Shown here in pieces: positions 21,118 to 26,727 of a stretch of DNA of 26,727 nucleotides. How positions within the stretch are numbered: the stretch's first letter is position 1; each line of letters starts with the position of its first letter. Under the pieces are notes generated by a model. The model was not told the DNA's origin. It saw only the letters and a program-made list of their open reading frames with translations, and ran no database searches. The position numbers and the translations under genes were made by a program. Source of the DNA: a virus. Where the stretch lies: the IMG/VR virus record IMGVR_UViG_3300003187_000009, positions 9,961 to 36,687 of that record; one strand, written 5' to 3'.

Positions 21118-23532
21118 ATGGATAACGTCAAGCGTTTCGCGGAACAGTACGGTCCGCTGGCGGCTGATGTCGGCCGCAAGATCGGCGTCGCGCCTGACGT
21201 GCTGCTCGGCCAGTGGGGGCTGGAGACCGGCTGGGGCAAGTCAGTGATCCCCGGGACGAACAATCTCGGCAACATCAAGGACTTCTCCGGTAGCGGCACC
21301 CGCGCGGTCGACAACATGACGGGCTCGAACGACGCCTACCGGACGTACTCCACGCCGGGCCAGTTCGGCAGCGACTTTGCTGACCTCATCTCGCGCCGGT
21401 ACAAGGGTGCGGTCGGTTCGGGAGCAGATGCCAGCAAGTTCGCCAGCGCTCTGAAGGCAGGCGGCTATGCAGAAGATCCCGCCTATGTCTCCAAGCTGTC
21501 CGGAGCCACGAACCTCGTAAGGAAATTCGCAGACATGGCACTCAGTTCCGTATCGGGCACGGCCAACGCGTCCACCGGCGATCTGGCGGCCAAGGTGAAG
21601 CAAGCCAGGGACGCCGGATACTCGGACGACGAGATTTTCCAGCATCTCGGCCAAAGTCAGGGATTCGCCGACAAGCTGAAGCAGGCGCGCGATGCCGGGT
21701 ACAGCGACGCGGAGATCAGGCAGCACTTCGGGCTGGGAGCGGCAGCCCCAGCTAAGGCGCCTGCGGCAGCGCCAGCCAAAGCGCCAGCCAAGGCGACAAA
21801 GGAAGAGCCCGGCGTGCTGGCATCCTTCGGCGCCAATGCCGGCAAGGGATTCGGCAATGCCGTGCTGGGCGCACAACAGCTGATCGGCAAGGGGCTGCAG
21901 CAGGTGGGGGCCACCACCGCGGGCGACTGGCTGGTGAAGGACGCCACCGAGGGCGCGCGCCGTCTGGAGGAACAGGCTCGCCCGTACGCTGAGGCTAACC
22001 CTGTGACGTCCGTTGCCGGTGAGCTCGTTGGCGCCGTGGCGAACCCGCTGAACCGCGTGGTGCCTCTTGCCGGAGCTGGCGGGCTGGCCGGTACCGCGCT
22101 GCGCGCCGGTGCCCAGGGTGCTATCTCCGGCGCCGTGACCCCGGTCACCCAGGATGACGGCAATTTTGCCGGCAACAAGCTGGCACAGATTGCGACCGGC
22201 GCGGGCATTGGCGCTGCCATCCCTGTCGCTGGCCGGGCTGTCTCCGCCGGTGGCCGCTATGTTGGCAATGCGCTGCGGTCGCTGGTTGATCCGTTCACGG
22301 AATCCGGGCAGACCCGGATTGCAGGGAACATTCTGCAGCGTTTCGCCGGTGACGCGCCGGTGACTGGCAATACAGCTGCGCTGGTGCCGGGCTCACAGCC
22401 GACGCTGGCGCAAGCTACCGGAAATGCTGGGCTGGCGACTCTGGAACGCGGGATTCAATCGTCCACGCCGCAGGGTGCAAACGCCTTCGCGGAGCGCGCG
22501 GCGCAGAATGCTGCTGCCCGCGGGGCGGCGCTGGAAGGCGCGACCGGAACGGCAGCGGACATTGCTACGGCGGAAGGCGCGCGCGGTGCTAAGGCATCTC
22601 AGCAACTGGCAGCAGCGTTCCAGAACGCACAGCCAGCCAATCCTCAGGGGTCGCTCGGGGTGATCGATTCCATCCTGAACGGCCCGAGCGGAAAGCGCGA
22701 TGCGGTGCGTGCTGCACTCAACAATATCCGTTCGAAGATCGTTGACGCACAAGGCAATCTCGAAACTAACCCCGAAACGCTCTACAACAGTGTGCGCAAG
22801 CAGATTGGCGACTTGCTCGATTCCCGTATGGCGGCGAGCAATCCGGCCGGCCTACAGGCTTCCCGCGAGCTGATCGCGGTGCGCGACGCACTGGATCAGG
22901 ACATCGCGGCAGCTGCTCCGGGTTTCGGGCAGTACCTATCCGACTACGCTGCAGCCTCCAAGCCGATCAATGCGATGGAGTTTTTGCAGGGGCTTCGCCT
23001 GACGGATGCTCAAGGAAATATCACCTTGGCCAAGGTGCAGAATGCCATTGCCAATATCACCAAGCAACGCGGGGCTTCCGGGGCCAATGGAGCGAAGGCT
23101 GTCAGCCAGGGGCAATTGGACGCACTGACGGCCATCCGTGATGACTTGCTTCGCGCGGCGAACTCTGGTGGCGGCAAGTCCATCGGTTCCAACACCTTCC
23201 AGAACCTGGCCACGAACAACATCGTGGAGAACGCGATTCCGGGCCCGGTGCGCGCATTAACTGGCGGCACGAACGGTCCGCTTGGGACGCTGGCCGGAAA
23301 GGTGGGGAATCTGGTCTATGGCGGGTCGAACGAGGCAATCCAGAACCGCCTTCTGGAAATGCTGCTGCAGCCCGGATCAGGGCTCGCGGCGCTCCATAAC
23401 GTCCGCGGCAATCAGGCGACCGGCGCGCTTGGCGGCAATGCGCTGCTTCAGCGTCTGGCGCCGCAGCTCGTCCCAGCGGGAGCCATCGGCGCAAACATGC
23501 TCGCGCGTCCCACCGGGTCGAATCCCCAGTAG
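21118..23532 (+). CDS. gp16-like ejection protein with N-terminal glucosaminidase-type domain (804 aa)
   Basis: Largest internal protein. Residues 1-140 form a peptidoglycan hydrolase domain of the FlgJ/glucosaminidase type: LLGQWGLETGWGKSVIPGTN with the likely catalytic Glu36, NLGNIKDF and YRTYSTPGQFGSDFADLI. Residues 157-206 contain two copies of a unit KQARDAGYSD-x-EI-x-QH. An Ala/Pro/Lys linker follows (207-230). Residues 230-410 are rich in Gly and Ala and weakly hydrophobic, suited to crossing membranes during ejection. The rest is helical. The domain set fits cell wall and inner membrane passage of DNA. P22 gp16 is 609 aa and lacks such a clear hydrolase domain. Confidence 0.88.
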   Translation: MDNVKRFAEQYGPLAADVGRKIGVAPDVLLGQWGLETGWGKSVIPGTNNLGNIKDFSGSGTRAVDNMTGSNDAYRTYSTPGQFGSDFADLISRRYKGAVGSGADASKFASALKAGGYAEDPAYVSKLSGATNLVRKFADMALSSVSGTANASTGDLAAKVKQARDAGYSDDEIFQHLGQSQGFADKLKQARDAGYSDAEIRQHFGLGAAAPAKAPAAAPAKAPAKATKEEPGVLASFGANAGKGFGNAVLGAQQLIGKGLQQVGATTAGDWLVKDATEGARRLEEQARPYAEANPVTSVAGELVGAVANPLNRVVPLAGAGGLAGTALRAGAQGAISGAVTPVTQDDGNFAGNKLAQIATGAGIGAAIPVAGRAVSAGGRYVGNALRSLVDPFTESGQTRIAGNILQRFAGDAPVTGNTAALVPGSQPTLAQATGNAGLATLERGIQSSTPQGANAFAERAAQNAAARGAALEGATGTAADIATAEGARGAKASQQLAAAFQNAQPANPQGSLGVIDSILNGPSGKRDAVRAALNNIRSKIVDAQGNLETNPETLYNSVRKQIGDLLDSRMAASNPAGLQASRELIAVRDALDQDIAAAAPGFGQYLSDYAAASKPINAMEFLQGLRLTDAQGNITLAKVQNAIANITKQRGASGANGAKAVSQGQLDALTAIRDDLLRAANSGGGKSIGSNTFQNLATNNIVENAIPGPVRALTGGTNGPLGTLAGKVGNLVYGGSNEAIQNRLLEMLLQPGSGLAALHNVRGNQATGALGGNALLQRLAPQLVPAGAIGANMLARPTGSNPQ

Positions 23533-23610
23533 GCCCTGCAACAAGCCCTTGACGAAGCAGAAAGAGAGATAGACGCCGCCAACCAGTAGCATCTTGTCCA
23601 AGAAGTCCAT
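23377..23610 (-). CDS. Possible antisense small membrane protein gene (77 aa)
   Basis: A minus-strand frame overlaps the 3' end of the gp16-like gene and covers most of the 110-bp gap after it. From the ATG at 23610 it reads MDFLDKMLLVGGVYLSFCFV then KGLLQGLLGI, a convincing N-terminal membrane helix, and then a basic charged tail. A GTG at 23628 with GGATGG upstream is an alternative start. Neither start has a strong ribosome site, and the 3' two thirds is antisense to a gene, where chance frames are common. It could be a moron or exclusion protein, but this is weak. Confidence 0.3.
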   Translation of the reverse strand: MDFLDKMLLVGGVYLSFCFVKGLLQGLLGIRPGGTREHVCADGSRWDELRRQTLKQRIAAKRAGRLIAADVMERREP

Positions 23611-23634
23611 TCCGAAAGAGTAGCACACCCATCC

Positions 23635-23659
23635 AGCCGGCCATGCGCCGGCTTTTTTT
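23635..23659 (+). terminator. Intrinsic terminator 1 before the tailspike
   Basis: AGCCGGC-CATGC-GCCGGCT stem followed by seven T (23653-23659). Confidence 0.88.
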
Positions 23660-23662
23660 CAT

Positions 23663-23686
23663 GCCCGCCAAAAGAGCGGGCTTTTT
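23663..23686 (+). terminator. Intrinsic terminator 2 before the tailspike
   Basis: GCCCGC, a 7-base loop, GCGGGC and five T (23682-23686). It lies 3 bp after the first terminator, giving a tandem pair 20 bp before the tailspike start. Confidence 0.82.
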
Positions 23687-23705
23687 CATTTCTGAGGTCG
23701 CCCAA

Positions 23706-25337
23706 ATGGTAATGAGCCTGCTCCCTGAACCGGTGCAATCCTACGAGGACAGCAACGGTCGCCCCCTGAATGGAGGCAAGCTGTACACGTATGCTGCAGG
23801 CACCACCACGCCCAAGGCCACCTATCAGGATCAGGCCGGCACGATTCCCAACACGAACCCGATCATCCTGAACGAGCGCGGCGAAGCCACGGTATGGGGG
23901 ACTGGCACCTACCGCTTCATCCTGAAGAACGCCTTCGACGCGACGATCTGGGACCGCGACAACATTCAGGCGCCTGGCTCCGCGCTGGATGACGCCATCG
24001 CAGCGTTGCGGGCTGATCTGGCCAATACCAGCGATGTGGGTAAAGGTGACGCGCTAGTCGGCGTGAAGCAGCCTGTTGCCGGCTCGGTTGCGCGCACCCA
24101 ACACACCAAGAACACCGAGATCATCAGCGTCTTGGACTTCGGCGCGGTGGGCGATGGCGTGGCCGACGATACGGCGGCATTCGTGGCGGCGGTGACTGCC
24201 ATGGCAGGAAAGGCGATCTTCGTGCCCGATCCGCCGGTCAAGTACATCCTGAGTTCGCTTGTCACGCTGCCCGCTAACACCTCGCTATATGGCGAATCGA
24301 AGTTCACCACCCGGATTGACAAGAGTGGCAACAACGACATGTTCTCGCTGGGCGATGGCGCGGTGCTACGCGATCTGTTTATCGAAGGTCGCGGGGACAC
24401 AAACACCGGCGGCCGGGGCATTCTTATCACAGGCAGCGATGGCCATCAGAACCTGATCAACTGCCGAGTGGTAGACTTCCCTGCGGACTGCGTGACGTTC
24501 ACCACCACCACGGCAGGGTCACAGTTCGCAGCAGTAAATTGCGAATTCAACCAGTACAACGCAGCGACGGGCAGCGGCAAGTTCGCCATCAACATCGTGG
24601 ACGGCGTGCAACTGGGTGCGGTCCCGCGCAAGTTCATTGGCTGTGAGTTTCAGGGGTCTCCGTCGTTCAACTTCGGGGGCTGCAATGACCTCTTCATCAG
24701 TGCTTGCTTCCTCGGGGACCTGAACTTCACGTTGAATTCTCGCGGCGTCTTGATCAACGAGAGCCGGATTGCGAACCAGTCTGCCCTGTCGATCTACGGT
24801 CACAACCACGCAATTGTGGGCTGCGACATCAACCCGCAGGTCACCATCACGCCGGGCGCTGACAACATCCACATCGGTCCGGGCAGTTTCAACAATATCC
24901 CCGTAATCGACAACAGCGGCAACGGGCGAAACCAGATTTCCCACTGGAACGTCAACTACACGCCGGCCTTCACCTCCGGCGGCACGCAGCCCGTTCTCGG
25001 CAACGGCGTTCTGAATGGCCGTTGGTCGCGCCAGGGCAATCGCGTGGCCGTCGTCATCGAACTTACCGTTGGTGGCACTACGACGCTTGGCACCGGAGAT
25101 CTCCGCTTCAGCCTGCCGACGCAAGCTCCCAATACACATGACCTCAGCCAGAGTTGCGGGATCGCATCGCTCACGCGCAGCGGCACATTCTATTCGGCAG
25201 TTTGCATTGTCCCGCCAACTACGCAATACGTGACGATGGCGCGCGATACGACTGGGTCTGTTATTGCAACTTCGCCCGGCACATCGGCGGTCGGAGATAC
25301 ATACCGGCTGGAGTTCGAATATACGGTCGGCGTCTGA
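23706..25337 (+). CDS. Tailspike with pectate-lyase-like beta-helix (543 aa)
   Basis: Receptor-binding and probably polysaccharide-degrading tail protein. The start at 23706 has GAGGT at a good distance; in-frame starts upstream lie in the terminators. Residues 1-90 form an attachment domain (PEPVQSYEDSNGRPLNGGKL, NPIILNERGEATVWGTGTYR). From residue 140 comes VLDFGAVGDGVADDTAAFVA, the classical entry into a pectate-lyase-like beta-helix, with coils up to about residue 410. The C-terminal domain (NYTPAFTSGGTQPVLGNG, GRWSRQGNRVAVVIELTVGG) looks like a trimerisation or sugar-binding cap. The substrate, probably a capsule or O-antigen, cannot be read from the sequence. Confidence 0.88.
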   Translation: MVMSLLPEPVQSYEDSNGRPLNGGKLYTYAAGTTTPKATYQDQAGTIPNTNPIILNERGEATVWGTGTYRFILKNAFDATIWDRDNIQAPGSALDDAIAALRADLANTSDVGKGDALVGVKQPVAGSVARTQHTKNTEIISVLDFGAVGDGVADDTAAFVAAVTAMAGKAIFVPDPPVKYILSSLVTLPANTSLYGESKFTTRIDKSGNNDMFSLGDGAVLRDLFIEGRGDTNTGGRGILITGSDGHQNLINCRVVDFPADCVTFTTTTAGSQFAAVNCEFNQYNAATGSGKFAINIVDGVQLGAVPRKFIGCEFQGSPSFNFGGCNDLFISACFLGDLNFTLNSRGVLINESRIANQSALSIYGHNHAIVGCDINPQVTITPGADNIHIGPGSFNNIPVIDNSGNGRNQISHWNVNYTPAFTSGGTQPVLGNGVLNGRWSRQGNRVAVVIELTVGGTTTLGTGDLRFSLPTQAPNTHDLSQSCGIASLTRSGTFYSAVCIVPPTTQYVTMARDTTGSVIATSPGTSAVGDTYRLEFEYTVGV

Positions 25338-25362
25338 AGTCCTTTAGATCCGGGGGGAAGTC

Positions 25363-25686
25363 ATGGAAGCAGTACAGGGCAAGCGCAAATGGTTCGACAC
25401 CACGATCAGCCTTCAATGGCTGGTCGGTGCCGCAATCAGCGCCATTGCGGCGGCAGGGGCAACTGCTGCCGTCTGGTTCAGCCTGGTCGGACGGGTCCAG
25501 GCGCTGGAACTGAAGGACATCGATCACGCTGCGCACTTCTCGCGCATCGAGGCGGATCTTCGGCAACAGCGCGCGGACGTGAAAGAGCAGCTGAAGGGTA
25601 TCGGGCAGGACGTGAAGGAGATTCGCGGCTACCTGATGGACAACGCGGCCGGCAATCGGCCTGACATGCGGAGGTGGTCCCGATGA
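25363..25686 (+). CDS. Lysis-module membrane/coiled-coil protein (107 aa)
   Basis: ATG at 25363 with GGGGGGAAG upstream. After a basic N-terminus (KRKW) there is one membrane helix (residues about 18-43, LVGAAISAIAAAGATAAVWF) and then a charged coiled-coil (FSRIEADLRQQRADVKEQLK). It opens the lysis cassette and overlaps the next gene by 4 bp. It could be an accessory holin, an antiholin or a membrane anchor; no family is recognised with confidence. Confidence 0.7.
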   Translation: MEAVQGKRKWFDTTISLQWLVGAAISAIAAAGATAAVWFSLVGRVQALELKDIDHAAHFSRIEADLRQQRADVKEQLKGIGQDVKEIRGYLMDNAAGNRPDMRRWSR

Positions 25687-25955
25687 TCAGTAAATGGCGG
25701 ATCGGGCTGGCAGACAACTGGCGGCGGTTACACCGCAAAAGCACGGTCATTGCTGGGGTTCTCTTTACAACGGTGATGAGCACTGGGCCGCTGCTGTCGC
25801 AGGCGTGGGGCGCTATGCCTGCCGAATTGAAGGCGGTGATCCCGCAGAACGTGCAGCAGTGGATCGCCTACACCATGTTCGGACTGACGTTCCTGGCGCT
25901 GCGCTACACGGCGCTGCGCAAGAAGGAAAAGGAGGGCGATGATGCTGGCGCGTGA
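25683..25955 (+). CDS. Holin candidate with two membrane segments (90 aa)
   Basis: The start at 25683 overlaps the previous stop (ATGA). The product has a basic N-terminus (ISKWRIGLADNWRRLHRKST), a first membrane helix (VIAGVLFTTVMSTGPLLSQA), a short loop and a second helix (WIAYTMFGLTFLALRYTALR), then a highly charged end (KKEKEGDDAGA). I recall this pattern as the DUF7940-type holin-like proteins. It is followed by the endolysin, which has no signal sequence and therefore needs a pore-forming holin. Confidence 0.78.
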   Translation: MISKWRIGLADNWRRLHRKSTVIAGVLFTTVMSTGPLLSQAWGAMPAELKAVIPQNVQQWIAYTMFGLTFLALRYTALRKKEKEGDDAGA

Positions 25956-26436
25956 ATTCATCGCTGGCCCTCTGGCCGATGCTTTGGCGATCCTGCCGGC
26001 GCCTATGGACACCCCACAGGCAAAGGTAATGGTGACGACCATCTGCCTGCAGGAGTCCGGCCTGATCCATCGAAAGCAGATGGGCAACGGTCCGGCGCGT
26101 GGTTTCCCGCAGTTCGAGCTCGGCACGCGCAAGACGCGCGGCGGGGTCTGGGGCGTCTACATGCATGAGGCGTCCCGCTACTGGCTCGACCAGCTTTGCG
26201 CTTCACGCGGCGTGCAGTTTCTGCCGGAATCGATCTGGCGGGCGCTGGAGACCGACGATGTGCTGGCGGCCGGCGTGGCGCGGCTGCTGCTGTTCACCGA
26301 TCCGCTGCGGCTGCCGGCAATGGACGACCCGGATGGCGCGTGGGGCCTGTACCTGCGCACCTGGCGCCCGGGGAAACCCCGCCCCGAAACGTGGGCCGGC
26401 AACCACATGCTGGCACGACTGGAGGTGATTCGATGA
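25939..26436 (+). CDS. Endolysin, lysozyme-like fold (165 aa)
   Basis: Cell-wall hydrolase. TTICLQESGLIHRKQMGNGP supplies the likely catalytic Glu39, and GPARGFPQFELG is the second conserved stretch of a lysozyme-like/SLT-type endolysin group that I recall as common in phages of proteobacteria. The C-terminal part has TWRPGKPRPETW. There is no signal peptide or N-terminal anchor, so export needs the holin. The start lies 17 bp inside the holin gene after GGAGG; the second of two ATGs (25942) may be the one used. The stop overlaps the Rz start. Confidence 0.85.
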   Translation: MMLAREFIAGPLADALAILPAPMDTPQAKVMVTTICLQESGLIHRKQMGNGPARGFPQFELGTRKTRGGVWGVYMHEASRYWLDQLCASRGVQFLPESIWRALETDDVLAAGVARLLLFTDPLRLPAMDDPDGAWGLYLRTWRPGKPRPETWAGNHMLARLEVIR

Positions 26437-26727
26437 TCGCCGCACTCATATCCGTCCTATCGGACGCGTGGCCTGCGCTGCTGGCCGGCTTAGTAGCCAT
26501 CGCAAGCCTTCTGTTCGGGTGGGGACGTCACAAGCAGGCACAGACCACCGAGGCGCAAGCCAAACAGAAGGAAGCCGAGGCTGACGCCAAGGTGGCGCAG
26601 ATTCAGAAATCGGAAGCTGAGGCTAATGCCGCAGCTGCGCGGGAAGGTGGCGCCGCGGTAAAGGAGAGAACAGATGCCGAAAACCGGATTGCTGCTGGCC
26701 CTTCTGGCGAGTCTTCTCGCATCCTGC
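26433..26727 (+). CDS. Rz: Rz-like inner-membrane spanin (cut by window edge)
   Basis: ATG at 26433 overlaps the endolysin stop (ATGA). The N-terminus has a membrane helix (AWPALLAGLVAIASLLFGWG, residues 12-31) followed by a long charged coiled-coil (KQKEAEADAKVAQIQKSEAE), the plan of lambda Rz. It connects to the outer-membrane partner to fuse the membranes at the end of lysis. The C-terminus is beyond the window. The partner gene lies inside it in the +1 frame. Confidence 0.85.
   Translation, partial: MIAALISVLSDAWPALLAGLVAIASLLFGWGRHKQAQTTEAQAKQKEAEADAKVAQIQKSEAEANAAAAREGGAAVKERTDAENRIAAGPSGESSRIL
26674..26727 (+). CDS. Rz1: Rz1-like outer-membrane lipoprotein spanin, nested in Rz (cut by window edge)
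   Basis: An ATG at 26674 in another frame than Rz, with AAAGGAGAG upstream, encodes MPKTGLLLALLASLLASC up to the last base of the window. This is a lipoprotein signal peptide ending in a lipobox (LASC) with the Cys to be acylated as the last codon seen. An embedded Rz1 inside Rz is the lambda arrangement. The mature part is outside the window. Confidence 0.82.
   Translation, partial: MPKTGLLLALLASLLASC

Noticed and set aside
1-26727. Integrase, attachment site or IS element
   Set aside because: No recombinase motif, terminal inverted repeats or target duplications were seen; these are presumably outside the window.

Overview
The window is most of a temperate phage or prophage of the P22 (short-tailed, podovirus) type from a GC-rich host. 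The strong GC3 bias, the style of the proteins and a P22-like head module joined to non-enteric early genes suggest a beta-proteobacterium such as a member of the Burkholderiales. That host call is an inference, because no host gene or attachment site is present. No integrase is visible. The left edge cuts a leftward accessory gene and the right edge cuts the spanin pair.

Layout. 1-1067 is a leftward operon of three genes: a DUF7666-like protein with 9-residue repeats, and two unknowns. 1068-1953 is the immunity switch: a LexA/CI-type repressor read leftward, flanked by two matched promoters and a set of operator-like sites with the pattern TTTAGCNNGCTAAA. 1953-2689 holds a Cro-like gene, a CII-like gene and a small gene. 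2694-4930 is replication: an O-like initiator with iteron-like repeats and hairpins inside its linker, then a DnaB-type helicase. 4927-7832 is a tightly overlapping run of small early genes, including a zinc-ribbon/RuvC-like fusion, an HNH/Ref-like protein and a possible late regulator. 7833-8084 is a control region: a sigma70-type promoter, an intrinsic terminator, a tRNA with a CAT anticodon, and a second terminator.

8085-23532 is the virion module in P22 order: TerS, TerL, portal, scaffold, coat, gp4-like, gp10-like, needle-like, then three ejection proteins. Two enzyme genes, an Asp/Asn beta-hydroxylase-like oxygenase and a GNAT acetyltransferase, sit between the needle and the first ejection protein. 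23706-25337 is a tailspike with a pectate-lyase-like beta-helix. 25363-26727 is lysis: a membrane/coiled-coil protein, a holin candidate, an endolysin, Rz, and an Rz1 nested in another frame of Rz.

How it works together (inference). The repressor holds both early promoters. Cro and CII decide lysis or lysogeny. The O-like protein loads the helicase at an origin in its own gene. A Q-like factor would let polymerase pass the terminator just after the late promoter and several more inside the late operon, one of them inside the portal coding sequence. The most unusual points are the operator layout, the apparently leaderless cro transcript, the candidate origin, the tRNA between two terminators, the zinc-ribbon/RuvC fusion, the oxygenase/GNAT pair in the head-tail module, and the terminator inside the portal gene.
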